From: Streptomyces sp. NBC_00390
GTDB taxonomy: Bacteria > Actinomycetota > Actinomycetes > Streptomycetales > Streptomycetaceae
Direction of reading: 5' to 3'
Length of the DNA: 64,000 nucleotides
NCBI RefSeq assembly: GCF_036057275.1
Contig: NZ_CP107945.1
Location: 4,092,001-4,156,000, forward strand
The position numbers were made by a program, and so were the translations under genes. Under the pieces are notes generated by a model. It saw only the letters and a list, made by a program, of their open reading frames with translations, was not told the origin of the DNA and made no database searches. Shown piece after piece: positions 52,428-61,190 of this stretch (position 1 is its first letter; the number at the start of each line of letters is the position of its first letter).

Positions 52428-53897
52428 TCACACCCCCAGCTCGGCGGGGATGCGCCCGCGCTTGACGGCCGCGAGCAGATCAGCGTGATCCGCCTCCGTG
52501 CGGTCGGCATAGGCGACAGCGAAAGCGGCCACCGCCTCGTCCAGCTCCTCGCTCTTGCCGCAGTACCCGGCGATCAGCCGCGGGTCCGCACTGTGGGAAT
52601 GCGCCCGGGCCAGGAGTGCGCCGGTCATCCGCCCGTAGTCGTCGAACTGATCGGGTTCGAGCGCTGCGGGATCCACACTGCCCTTGCGGTTTCTGAACTG
52701 CCGCACCTGGAACGGCCGTCCGTCCACCGTCGTCCAGCCCAACAGGATGTCGCTGACGACCTGCATCCGCTTCTGGCCGAGCACCACCCGGCGGCCTTCG
52801 TGCTCCGCCTCGGCCACGGGGAATCCGGCGGCTTCCAGATGCGGCAGCAGCGCCGACGGCCGTGCCTCCTTCACCTGGAGCACCAGCGCATCCCCGCGGT
52901 GATCGAGCAGCAGCACGACGTACGACCGTGTGCCCACGCTTCCGGTGCCGACCACCCGGAAGGCCACGTCGTGGATCGCGTACCGGGCGAGAAGGGGGAG
53001 CCTGTCCTCGGAGACCGTGCGGAGATAGGGCCCCAGCGCCGCAGCGACCGACGCCGCCTCCGTGTCCGGCACCCGCCTCAGTACCGGCGGCGCGTCGACG
53101 AAACGTCGTCCGCCGGCGGCTCCGGCCTCGCCGTCGTCCGCGGGCACGGTCGCCTTGGCCGCGAAGCGCGCGCTGGTGTTCTTGCGGGCCTTCGCCCCGA
53201 CCTGCTCCAGAGTGCCGACCAGATCCCGAGCATCCGCGTGCGAGACGAGCTCCTCGTCGGCGATCGCGTTCCAGGCGTCCAGCGCCGGCATCTTCGACAG
53301 CAGCCGCATGGTGCGCCGGTACGCGCCGACGGTGTCGAACGCGGCCGCCCGGCAGACGTCCTCACCAGCACCGGCCACGCGCCCCGCCAGCACCAGCGAT
53401 GTCGCGAGCCGCTTGAGGTCCCACTCCCAGGGGCCGACCACGGTCTCGTCGAAGTCGTTGAGGTCCATGACGAGCCGGCCGCGGACATCCCCGTACAGCC
53501 CGAAGTTGGCCGCGTGCGCGTCGCCGCAGAGCTGCGCGCTCACGCCGGTCACTGGGGTGCCCACCAAGTCGTGTGCCATCAATCCGGCCGATCCCCGCAG
53601 AAACGCGAAGGGCGAGGCCGCCATCCGTCCCACCCGTATCGGCGTCAGCTCCGGCACCCGGCCGCGGCTCGACTCCTCGACGGCCTGGACCGCGTCGGGC
53701 CGCTGCTCCGTGGGTCTCAGCACATCGTGCGAGGACCGCGGCACGCGGGACCGCAGCGCCTTGCCTTTCTCCCTCGGGGACTGCGCGGCGCCTGTGGCGG
53801 TCTGCGGCGCAAAGCCCGGCACCACCGGAATGCGCCCGTCGCCCCTGATCTCACCGGACTCCGGCCCTCGCGGCGTCACTGCCTCGGATCCACTCAT
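52428..53897 (-). CDS. DUF2252 protein
   Basis: 489 aa from ATG 53897. DUF2252 core ~85-480: LRGSAGLMAHDL, CGDAHAANFGLYG, FDLNDFDETVVGPWEWDLKRLATSL with kinase-like H/D residues, and the RDY/GWTT-type C-terminal lobe (VLGQKRMQVVSDILLGWT). The fold resembles aminoglycoside-phosphotransferase-like kinases; the substrate is not known. N-terminal ~60 residues are disordered. Confidence 0.88.
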   Translation of the reverse strand: MSGSEAVTPRGPESGEIRGDGRIPVVPGFAPQTATGAAQSPREKGKALRSRVPRSSHDVLRPTEQRPDAVQAVEESSRGRVPELTPIRVGRMAASPFAFLRGSAGLMAHDLVGTPVTGVSAQLCGDAHAANFGLYGDVRGRLVMDLNDFDETVVGPWEWDLKRLATSLVLAGRVAGAGEDVCRAAAFDTVGAYRRTMRLLSKMPALDAWNAIADEELVSHADARDLVGTLEQVGAKARKNTSARFAAKATVPADDGEAGAAGGRRFVDAPPVLRRVPDTEAASVAAALGPYLRTVSEDRLPLLARYAIHDVAFRVVGTGSVGTRSYVVLLLDHRGDALVLQVKEARPSALLPHLEAAGFPVAEAEHEGRRVVLGQKRMQVVSDILLGWTTVDGRPFQVRQFRNRKGSVDPAALEPDQFDDYGRMTGALLARAHSHSADPRLIAGYCGKSEELDEAVAAFAVAYADRTEADHADLLAAVKRGRIPAELGV

Positions 53898-53980
53898 GAC
53901 CCGCTGCCTCCCCCGGCGTCGTACGCCATCAACATCAACTGCCCATGACCGTACCGGCGCGCCCGGCACGCGTCTCCCCC

Positions 53981-53989
53981 TGTGGATAA
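53981..53989 (-). promoter_or_regulatory. DnaA box
   Basis: TTATCCACA on the minus strand, in the 294-bp gap (53898-54191) upstream of the DUF2252 gene. Apart from this and the parS-like site below, the gap shows only short GACATCACG direct repeats (about 54070-54090). Confidence 0.45.
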
Positions 53990-54111
53990 CCCTTCTGCAT
54001 CCTGAAGACGCCGGTCACACCGCCCGCGCCCCCAGCACACCCCTCACCTGACGCCACGAGCCCTACTGACATCACGAGCTGACATCACGGGCACCCGGCG
54101 CCCCCGGCGTC

Positions 54112-54125
54112 GTTCCACGTGAAAC
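54112..54125. other. parS: parS-like site, one mismatch
   Basis: GTTCCACGTGAAAC, the reverse complement of the variant at 27694. Intergenic, next to a DnaA box at 53981. Confidence 0.6.
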
Positions 54126-54191
54126 ATCTGGAACCTCCCCCTGAAGCCTGACCCGTCTGACAGCACAGGGCACATCGAGCGTCCGTCACCG

Positions 54192-54848
54192 TTAGAACCC
54201 GGCATCCCGCGCGAGCAGCGCCGCCTGCACGCGATTCTCGCACTCCAGCTTCGCGAGAATCCGGCTCACATACGTCTTCACCGTGGCCTCGCTCATATGC
54301 AGTCGCCGACCCGCGTCAGCATTGGAGAGCCCTTCCCCGAGCAGCGCCAGTACCTCCCGTTCACGGCCGCTCAGCCCGGCCACCCGCGCCCTCGCCACCT
54401 CCTCGCGCGCCGCCGCCCGCCCCGAAGCGAGCTGGTCCACCACATGCCGGGTCGCACCCGGGGAGAGATACGCATCCCCCGCGACCGCGGCCCGCACCGC
54501 CCGGATCAGTTCAGCGGGCGCCGTGTCCTTCAGCAGGAAACCGGCGCCGCCGGACTCGAGCGCCCGCAGCACGTTCTCCCGCTCCCCGAACGTCGTGAGC
54601 ACGATCGCGCGGGCCGCCGGCACCGCCCGGCGCAACTCACCCAGCGCCGTGAGTCCGTCCATCACCGGCATCTGGATGTCGAGCAGCACCACATCGGCGC
54701 TGTGCGAGCGGGCCAGGTCGACCGCCTCACGGCCGTTCGCCGCCTCGGCCACGACCTCGATCTCCTGATCCGAGGTGAGGATCATGCGGATCCCCGCCCT
54801 GATGAGGGGTTCGTCGTCAGCAATCACAACCCTGATCGGCCCCGCCAC
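54192..54848 (-). CDS. NarL/LuxR-type response regulator
   Basis: 218 aa from GTG 54848. Receiver ~1-125 with DD at 11-12, phospho-acceptor D57 (LLDIQMP), T in VLTTFG and K in LLKDTAP; LuxR HTH ~150-210 (LSGREREVLALLGEGLSNADAGRRLHMSEATVKTYVSRILAKL). Forms a pair with the histidine kinase just upstream (41-bp gap, same strand). Target genes unknown. Confidence 0.93.
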   Translation of the reverse strand: MAGPIRVVIADDEPLIRAGIRMILTSDQEIEVVAEAANGREAVDLARSHSADVVLLDIQMPVMDGLTALGELRRAVPAARAIVLTTFGERENVLRALESGGAGFLLKDTAPAELIRAVRAAVAGDAYLSPGATRHVVDQLASGRAAAREEVARARVAGLSGREREVLALLGEGLSNADAGRRLHMSEATVKTYVSRILAKLECENRVQAALLARDAGF

Positions 54849-54889
54849 GCCTACCCCTCACGCCTGCCCTGTCTGCCGCCCCGCCCGCC

Positions 54890-56584
54890 CTACCGGCGGA
54901 CCTCGTACGACTTCTTCTCGATCAGCTTGCCGTCCTTGAAACAGAACCGGAACACCGGTTCTGATTCCACGCTGTCCCCCGCCTCCCAGGACATCAGCAC
55001 AAGGCACCTGGAACCCTCGGGCTCCTTCGGCCCTTTGCCGTGCAGCCCGGTCGTCGTGAAGGTGTCCCCGCTCGGCAACCGGGCCCGCACCTCGTCCTCG
55101 GGGTCCCCGACCTGCACACTCTCGTACTGGCCCGGATCGATCGCTCCCTTGCTCATGGACCCCACCAGGAAGACGACCGCGAAGATGCCCGCCGCGGCCA
55201 GCACCAGCAGCGCCGCAACCGCGATCCCACATCCTGTCGTCCCACCGCCACCGCGGCTCGGCAGCGGAGGGCCGACCACGTGCGCGCCCTGGGGCGCGCT
55301 CCAGTCCATCTCCAGGAAGCCACCGCCGCCGAGAGCCGCCTGCGCCGACTGCTGGCGGAAGTCGTCCTTGGCGGCGACGAACGGAGCGGCCTCCACGACG
55401 CCGTACGGCAGGACCCCCGCCACCCGGAACCCCCCGCCGTCCGCCGGTCCGGCATGCACCATGCCGCCGACCAGCCGGGCCCGCTCACGCAGACCGGTCA
55501 GTCCCTGCCCACCGCTGACCACGTCCCCCGACGCCGCCGGCGCCGCCCCATTGACGATCTCGATGACGAACGAGTCGGGTTCGTACCGCAGCTCGACCCC
55601 TATCGCGGAGCCGGGAGCGTGCTTGAAGGCGTTGGTCAGCGCCTCCTGTGCAATCCGGTACGCGGCATGGTCGGCCGCCGCGGCGAGCGGACGCGCCTCG
55701 CCCGCACGCCGCAGCTCCACCGTGTTCCCGGCCGCCCGGGCCGCCTCCACCAGTCCGTCGATGCCGGCCGCCCCTCGCGCGGCCCGCCCCGGCTCGTCCA
55801 CGGCCGCCGGTGCCTCCACCCCGTCCCGCAGAATCCCGACGACCTCACGCAGCTCGTGCATCGCGCTCACCGAAGCACCGCGCAGCACGCCGACCACCTC
55901 CCGCTGCCGGTCGGTCAGCGCGGGATCCACCTCCAGCGCCCCGGTGTGCACCGAGATCAGCGCCAGTTGGTGGCCGAGACTGTCGTGCATGTCCTGGGCG
56001 ATGCGCTGTCGCTCCCGCAGCCGCGCCTGTCCCGCCACCATGGCGCGCTCGCGCAGCAGTTGGGTATTGCGCTCCTGCAGTGCGTGCAACAGTGACCGAC
56101 GCTGCGTCCAGTAGCGGCCGGCCAGCCCGGGCACCACCGTCGTCGCCAGGAAGTAGAGGGTGGTGAACAGCACGAGGGCCATCGGCATCTGCCGGGACCA
56201 GGTGTCCGTGAGCGTGGTCCCGACACACAGGGCGTAAGCGAGCGAGAAGGCCACAAGTGCCCACCCCGCGCGGACGATCCTGTGCCCGGCCGACCAGCCG
56301 ACGACCATCAGCAACGGCATGAACCCGACCACGATCGGTGCGAGCGCCGCTGTGACTGCCAGCACCACGGCCGGAACGCGCCGCCGCAGCAGCGACAGGA
56401 CGGCAGCGAGCAGTCCCAGGCCGGTCAGCTTCAGACCTTCCCCGCCCAGCAGTTCCTCGGTTCCCGCGCTCATGATGCCCAGCACCAGAGCGAGCATCGC
56501 CTCGGCGGCCGTCCGCCGCCGCGACCACAGCTCGGGGGCCGCCAACCACTGCCAGCCGGCCCGGATCCTCATTGACGCGTCCAC
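54890..56584 (-). CDS. HisKA_3 sensor histidine kinase with C-terminal TM and extracytoplasmic tail
   Basis: 564 aa from GTG 56584. About five TM helices in 25-160, dimerisation/phospho-His DMHDSLGHQLALI (H200), ATPase N-box EALTNAFKHA (N318) and GQGLTGLRERARLVGG. Unusually, after the catalytic domain (~395) there is a Gly/Pro linker, a further TM (~453-475) and ~90 extracytoplasmic residues (SVQVGDPEDEVRARLPSGDTF...CLVLMSW...FRFCFKDGKL) with a cysteine pair, resembling a small secreted SmpA/BamE-like or beta-rich domain. Confidence 0.9.
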   Translation of the reverse strand: MDASMRIRAGWQWLAAPELWSRRRTAAEAMLALVLGIMSAGTEELLGGEGLKLTGLGLLAAVLSLLRRRVPAVVLAVTAALAPIVVGFMPLLMVVGWSAGHRIVRAGWALVAFSLAYALCVGTTLTDTWSRQMPMALVLFTTLYFLATTVVPGLAGRYWTQRRSLLHALQERNTQLLRERAMVAGQARLRERQRIAQDMHDSLGHQLALISVHTGALEVDPALTDRQREVVGVLRGASVSAMHELREVVGILRDGVEAPAAVDEPGRAARGAAGIDGLVEAARAAGNTVELRRAGEARPLAAAADHAAYRIAQEALTNAFKHAPGSAIGVELRYEPDSFVIEIVNGAAPAASGDVVSGGQGLTGLRERARLVGGMVHAGPADGGGFRVAGVLPYGVVEAAPFVAAKDDFRQQSAQAALGGGGFLEMDWSAPQGAHVVGPPLPSRGGGGTTGCGIAVAALLVLAAAGIFAVVFLVGSMSKGAIDPGQYESVQVGDPEDEVRARLPSGDTFTTTGLHGKGPKEPEGSRCLVLMSWEAGDSVESEPVFRFCFKDGKLIEKKSYEVRR

Positions 56585-56708
56585 GACCGCAGCCTAGACA
56601 GCCGCCCCCGTCGCCCACGGCCCCCTTTCGTCGCGGACCGGAGCGACGAACGTCGCTCCGGGAAGCGGCGGCGCTCCGTCGCGTCGCCAGGCCCGGAACG
56701 CCAAGGAC

Positions 56709-57545
56709 TCATTCCGGCAGCGTCCCGAGCCGCTCGGCCAGAAAGGCGATGATCTCGTTCCGGGCCTGCACGGTGGGGTGACCGTCCTGATCGACGAGGT
56801 GCGCCGTCACGACGCTGTGGGCGCAACCGACGACGTCACGGAAGAAGGGCGGAGGGTTCGTGTTCGCCGTCTCCGCTTCGAGTACGCGGCCGTCGAATGC
56901 GTCCCCGAGCAGCGCTCGGTACGCCGCGAACCGCCGGCCGGTGCACCACGTGTCATCGTCGAAGCGGTAGGCGAGAACCTTCAATCCGTCTCGCGCTACG
57001 CGTTCAGCCACGGCAGCAGCGTCTTCGTCGCTGATCTCCAGACCGCCAGGGTCGTCGAGCGGAAGCGACGGATGGTTGACCACCGGTGCGATGACAGCGG
57101 GTTCGAGCGCCATGGTCAAGGCGAAGTTTCCGGTGAAACACAGACCGACGGCGCCGACGCCAGGCCCGCCACGCTCGGCGTGCGCCAGGCGAGCAAGACC
57201 GCGCAGCCATGTGACGACGGGGCTGGTGCCGCCACCGGCAAACGCTCGGAACTCGGCGCTGACGCATGCGCGTCGAACGACGGTCTCGCGTGCCTCGGCG
57301 AGCGGATAGGCACCGTCGACGCCGAAAAGAGAGGGCAGGTACACGGAGAAACCGGCATCACGCACCCAACGCGCGAACCGCGCGACATCGGGGCTGATAC
57401 CCGGCATCTCGGGCATGAGGATGACTGCCGGTCCTGACCCGGCCACGTACACGGTCTTGTCGACGTCACCGACGGTGACGGCCCTCCGCGAGAAGTCGTC
57501 CAAGGGGTCGCTCTGTCCTCGCATGATTGTCATGCCGGAGATCAT
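56709..57545 (-). CDS. Dienelactone hydrolase-family alpha/beta hydrolase
   Basis: 278 aa from ATG 57545; 57533 and 57524 are alternative ATGs. DLH-like fold: VAGSGPAVILMPEMPGISPDVARFARWVRDAGFSVYLPSLFG, nucleophile region AVGLCFTGNFALTMAL (Cys nucleophile in GxCxxG as in DLH), and C-terminal His in SVVTAHLVDQDGHPTVQARNEIIAFL. Substrate unknown. Divergent from a GlxA-type regulator with 86 bp between starts. Confidence 0.85.
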   Translation of the reverse strand: MISGMTIMRGQSDPLDDFSRRAVTVGDVDKTVYVAGSGPAVILMPEMPGISPDVARFARWVRDAGFSVYLPSLFGVDGAYPLAEARETVVRRACVSAEFRAFAGGGTSPVVTWLRGLARLAHAERGGPGVGAVGLCFTGNFALTMALEPAVIAPVVNHPSLPLDDPGGLEISDEDAAAVAERVARDGLKVLAYRFDDDTWCTGRRFAAYRALLGDAFDGRVLEAETANTNPPPFFRDVVGCAHSVVTAHLVDQDGHPTVQARNEIIAFLAERLGTLPE

Positions 57546-57631
57546 GACGAGTGGCCACCCTCCCGAGAAGCGGCGGCATCGCCAGGTATCCCGGTAATCT
57601 CGCCACCCGTCAAAGGCGCTGGAGGGGCCGC

Positions 57632-58642
57632 ATGAGTCCGCTGCGAGTCGGTGTGCTGGCCTACCCTGGCTGCTTCGCGTCGGAGGTGTTCGGAGTCCCC
57701 GACCTCCTGGCAATGGCAACCCACGTCGCCGCGGCGCAAGGGTCGGTCCAGCCGGCGTACGCGGCGTCGGTCATCTCGCCCCGGCGGCGTGTGATCGCGT
57801 CCGGCGGCTCTGTCCTCGACGTCTCGGCGGTTCGCCCGGTGGACGTCCTGATCGTGCCGGGCTTCGAGCTTTCACCCACGCTCGATCTCGACGCGACACT
57901 CGCGAACCTGGGACCGGAAGTAGCGGCGATCCGATCGCAGGCGGCCTCGGGAACCGCCGTCGTATCGATCTGCGTGGGCGCGTTCCTGGTCGCTGAAGCC
58001 GGATTGCTCGGCGGGCGCGAAGCGACCACGTCCTGGTTCTTCGCGGATCAGTTCGCCAGCCGGTACACCGACGTGCGCCTCCGCCCGGAGAGCTTGGTCG
58101 TGACCGACCGGGGGGTGACGACCACAGCGGCCTTCAGTGCCATGTACGACTTCGCGCTGCAGTTCATCCGCGAGCACGACGGCCCCCGCGTCGCCCGTAG
58201 CACCGCCCGTATCGCGCTTGTCGATGATGCGCGTTCCACGCAGGCTCCCTATGTCGACACGGGGCTCATACCCACTGTGGGCAGGGAGTTCTCGCTCAGC
58301 GTCAAGCGGTGGCTCGACCAGAACCTCGGTGCTCGCTATGACCTGCCCACCCTCGCCCAGGAGTTCCACGTAAGCACGAGAACCCTGCTTCGTCGCTTCG
58401 GCGACGAAGCCGGCGAGACCCCACTCGCGTACCTGCAGATGGTCCGGGTGCGCCGAGCCAGACACCTGCTGGAGACGACCGACAGGACCGTCGCAAGCAT
58501 CGCCGCCGACGTCGGGTACCGCGACCCTGGGGCGTTCAGCGGCATCTTCGCCAGACACACGGGCAAGCGGCCGAGGGAGTACCGCGCGATGTTCCATCGT
58601 CACTGCGACCGCCACGGGTCAACCCGGCGAACGAAGACGTGA
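57632..58642 (+). CDS. GlxA-family AraC regulator (DJ-1/PfpI plus HTH)
   Basis: 336 aa from ATG 57632 (GGAGGGG upstream). N-terminal PfpI/DJ-1-like domain ~1-195 with VVSICVGAFLVAEAGLLGGREATTSW (elbow Cys), then two AraC HTH motifs ~235-325 (LPTLAQEFHVSTRTLLRRFGDEAGETPLAYLQMVRVRRARHLLE, IAADVGYRDPGAFSGIFARHTGKRP). Probable activator of the divergent hydrolase gene; effector unknown. Confidence 0.88.
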   Translation: MSPLRVGVLAYPGCFASEVFGVPDLLAMATHVAAAQGSVQPAYAASVISPRRRVIASGGSVLDVSAVRPVDVLIVPGFELSPTLDLDATLANLGPEVAAIRSQAASGTAVVSICVGAFLVAEAGLLGGREATTSWFFADQFASRYTDVRLRPESLVVTDRGVTTTAAFSAMYDFALQFIREHDGPRVARSTARIALVDDARSTQAPYVDTGLIPTVGREFSLSVKRWLDQNLGARYDLPTLAQEFHVSTRTLLRRFGDEAGETPLAYLQMVRVRRARHLLETTDRTVASIAADVGYRDPGAFSGIFARHTGKRPREYRAMFHRHCDRHGSTRRTKT

Positions 58643-58688
58643 GACCCGCCCGCCGGGCGGAGACCCGCTCCGCCGGTCCCACGTCGCG

Positions 58689-59172
58689 GACACGCACCCC
58701 CTGCACGATCAGGTGACAGGCGCGGTCCGGCGTGCCATCGGCGGCGGTGACCGGCTGCCTCCGGCGCGTGGCCTTTCCCGAGCGCTGGGTGTCAACGTCA
58801 ACACCGTGCCGCGCGGCCTTCGCGCGCCTCGTGACGAGGGAGTGCCGGAGTTCCGGCGCGGCCGAGGTGTGACGGTTACCGCGGCAGCGGACCGGCGCTC
58901 CGTATTGGTGGAGGCGAGCCCGCCCAGCTCCATGCCCTGGCGCCCTCGGAGGTCTGACGGATCTGCACCGGGCGCCGATCGCGCCCCTCACCTTCGCCTC
59001 GACAAGCCTCGAGGGCTTCAACGGCTACGCGAACTCCCCCCTCGCTGAAACGATCGAGGCGGGCGGCTCCCACCGCGCCCGCGGCATCGCCGCCCGAATC
59101 GTCCTGTTGGTCATCCCGCTCGCTCACGCCAACCGCCGAAAGATCAAACAAAGATCAAGTCCCGCACCGTGA
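58689..59172 (+). pseudogene. GntR/YtrA-type HTH remnant and a second decayed fragment
   Basis: Frame 3 from ~58689 reads DTHPLHDQVTGAVRRAIGGGDRLPPARGLSRALGVNVNTV...DEGVPEFRRGRGVTV, a GntR winged helix with a five-residue gap after the first helix. There is no plausible start or SD and the frame turns to low-quality sequence after ~58915. From ~58950 another frame (frame 1) reads LHRAPIAPLTFASTSLEGFNGYANSPLAETIEAGGSHRARGIAARIVLLVIPLAHANRRK to TGA 59170, looking like the tail of a different gene. Both seem non-functional. Confidence 0.6.
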
Positions 59173-59254
59173 CACATGCCACGATGTGGGGCCTTTCACA
59201 TAAAAATCGCCCGAATTCACCCTTAACCCTGAGCACCCTGCTCCGGGACAACGA

Positions 59255-59301
59255 GAAACGGGCCCTCACCAGGACTTTCGTCTCTGGCGAGAACCCGTTT
59301 C
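59255..59301 (-). terminator. Terminator hairpin downstream of tRNA-Leu
   Basis: Arms 59255-59262 and 59294-59301 (8 bp, perfect) plus an inner stem of about 8 bp around 59265-59291. Located 13 bp after the tRNA 3' end in its direction of transcription. Confidence 0.7.
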
Positions 59302-59313
59302 ATCGGTTTCTCA

Positions 59314-59400
59314 TGGTGCGCGAGGGGGGAGTTGAACCCCCACGCCCTTGCGGGCACTGGAACCTGAATCCAGCGCGTCTGCCTATTCCGCCACCCGCGC
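59314..59400 (-). tRNA. tRNA-Leu (anticodon CAG)
   Basis: Minus-strand 87 nt with encoded CCA (59314-59316). Acceptor stem GCGCGGG pairs with CTCGCGC; anticodon arm CTGGA-TTCAGGT-TCCAG gives CAG; the long variable arm TGCCCGCAAGGGCG marks it as a class II tRNA (Leu). T-arm GTGGGGGTTCAACTCCCCC is intact. Confidence 0.95.
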
Positions 59401-59716
59401 ATTGGGTGTTGTCGTTCGGTGCCTCACCGTTTCGGTGCGACCCCGTGGCGACATGCAGAAGATTAGCACGCTGCGAAGGGTGGAATCACATCCGTTTGTT
59501 TCAGGGCCCTCGCTGGCGAACAGGGAACGGAGTGCGGCGTCACCCACTCCTCCTGGGTGCACCCGGAGTGCGGGACACTGTCATGAGGCCGCCTCTACGA
59601 TCCCTGTGAGGGGGGACACTCATCGACGGGGCAGACAAGGGGAACCAGCCGATTTCCCGACGCGTGGATACGATCAGTAAGCAGTACGAGGGCGACAACG
59701 ACGGAGGAGGTGCCCC
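59401..59716. other. Intergenic region between tRNA-Leu and fhaA
   Basis: 316 bp without a credible gene. Must contain the divergent promoters; on the minus strand a TAATCT at 59459-59464 with TGATTC 17 nt upstream is one candidate for the tRNA. A strong SD (GGAGGAGG) ends the region before fhaA. Confidence 0.5.
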
Positions 59717-60583
59717 ATGGGAGTCCTGAAACGTTTCGAGCAGCGCCTCGAAGGTCTGGTCAACGGCACCTTCGCCAAGGTGTTCAAGTCCGAGGTCCAG
59801 CCTGTCGAGATCGCGGGCGCCCTCCAGCGGGAGTGCGACAACAACGCGACGATCTGGAACCGCGAGCGCACGGTCGTCCCCAATGACTTCATCGTCGAGC
59901 TCAGCGCCCCGGACTTCGAGCGCCTGAGCCCCTACTCGGGCCAGCTCGGCGACGAGCTCTCCGGCCTGGTGCGCGACTACGCCAAGCAGCAGCGCTACAC
60001 CTTCATGGGCCCCATCAAGGTCCACCTGGAGAAGGCCGACGACCTCGACACCGGCCTGTACCGCGTACGCAGCCGCACTCTCGCGTCGAGTACGTCACAG
60101 TCGCCAGGCAGCCCCAGCGGCGCCGCGGGCGCCGCCGGCGCCCGCGGCGGCTATGGCTACCCGCCCCCCGCCTACGGCGGAGGGGCCCCCGCCGGCGCAC
60201 CGCCGATGCCGGCCGCTCCGCCTCCCGGCATGCCCGGGGACCGGCGACCCGGCCCCGCCGTCGGCGGGCGAGCACCGGGCCCAGGCCCGGTGGCGGGCAC
60301 TCAAGTACGACGCTGGATCGAGATCAATGGCACCCGCCATCAGATCTCCCGCCCGACGCTGGTGCTGGGACGCAGCACCGACGCCGATGTGCGGATCGAC
60401 GACCCCGGCGTATCGCGCCGGCACTGTGAGATCCGGACCGGAACGCCCTCGACGATCCAGGATCTCGGGTCTACCAACGGCATCGTGGTAGACGGGCAGC
60501 ACACCACCCGCGCTACGCTCCGCGACGGCTCGCGGATCGTCGTGGGCAGCACCACCATCGTTTACCGGCAAGCCGAAGGGTGA
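59717..60583 (+). CDS. fhaA: FHA-domain protein FhaA (DUF3662)
   Basis: 288 aa, ATG with GGAGGAGG 7 nt upstream. DUF3662 N-terminus ~1-115 (MGVLKRFEQRLEGLVNGTFAKVFKSEVQPVEIAGALQRECD), Gly/Pro/Ala linker ~120-195, C-terminal FHA domain ~200-288 with LVLGRSTDADVRIDDPGVSRRHCEIRTG and DLGSTNGIVVDG. Binds phospho-threonine on PknA/B or MviN-type partners and regulates wall synthesis. First gene of the fhaA-fhaB-pstP-rodA run. Confidence 0.95.
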   Translation: MGVLKRFEQRLEGLVNGTFAKVFKSEVQPVEIAGALQRECDNNATIWNRERTVVPNDFIVELSAPDFERLSPYSGQLGDELSGLVRDYAKQQRYTFMGPIKVHLEKADDLDTGLYRVRSRTLASSTSQSPGSPSGAAGAAGARGGYGYPPPAYGGGAPAGAPPMPAAPPPGMPGDRRPGPAVGGRAPGPGPVAGTQVRRWIEINGTRHQISRPTLVLGRSTDADVRIDDPGVSRRHCEIRTGTPSTIQDLGSTNGIVVDGQHTTRATLRDGSRIVVGSTTIVYRQAEG

Positions 60584-60593
60584 AGCGGGGGCA

Positions 60594-61106
60594 ATGTCAG
60601 AGCTGACCCTGACGGTCATGCGGCTAGGTTTTCTGGCCGTTCTGTGGCTGTTCGTCATCGTGGCCGTACAGGTCATCCGCAGCGACCTGTTCGGTACGCG
60701 CGTCACGCAGCGCGGCTCACGCCGCAACGCCGAGCCGCGTCCGCAGCAGGCGCGCCAGCCCGCTGCGCCGCCGCAGCAGCGCCAGCAGGCCGCGGGCCGC
60801 CAGCGCCGTGGGGCGCCGACCAAACTGGTGGTGTCCGAAGGAACACTCACCGGCACGACGGTCGCCCTCCAGGGCCAGACGATCACCCTGGGCCGGGCGC
60901 ACGACTCCACAATCGTGCTGGACGACGACTACGCGTCCAGCAGGCATGCCAGGATCTACCCGGACCGTGACGGCCAGTGGATCGTCGAGGATCTCGGGTC
61001 CACCAACGGCACGTATCTCGACCGGACCCGACTCACCACCCCGACACCGATTCCGCTGGGCGCGCCGATCCGCATCGGCAAGACCGTCATCGAGCTGCGG
61101 AAGTAG
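60594..61106 (+). CDS. fhaB: FHA-domain protein FhaB (FipA/GarA-like partner)
   Basis: 170 aa, 10-bp gap after fhaA. N-terminal TM (~5-25, LTVMRLGFLAVLWLFVIVAVQVIRS), Gln/Arg/Pro-rich linker, FHA domain ~76-168: ITLGRAHDSTIVLDDDYASSRHARIYPD and DLGSTNGTYLDRTRL. Membrane-tethered phosphothreonine reader. Followed by an 80-bp gap containing the GAGCGAGCGGAGCGAGC motif common in Streptomyces intergenic DNA. Confidence 0.94.
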   Translation: MSELTLTVMRLGFLAVLWLFVIVAVQVIRSDLFGTRVTQRGSRRNAEPRPQQARQPAAPPQQRQQAAGRQRRGAPTKLVVSEGTLTGTTVALQGQTITLGRAHDSTIVLDDDYASSRHARIYPDRDGQWIVEDLGSTNGTYLDRTRLTTPTPIPLGAPIRIGKTVIELRK

Positions 61107-61190
61107 TACGACAATGAGCGAGCGGAGCGAGCGAGCCGCAGGGGTCCCGGCAGCGGACCGGGAAGGGCTCCCGACCGGAGGGTGGGCAGT

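Noticed and set aside
38652..53989. DnaA boxes considered as the replication origin
   Set aside because: Three boxes over 15 kb; oriC needs a dense cluster next to dnaA, which is not in the window.
61114..61135. GAGCGAGCGGAGCGAGC motif considered as a regulatory operator
   Set aside because: It is a widespread Streptomyces intergenic sequence; no specific role can be argued here.
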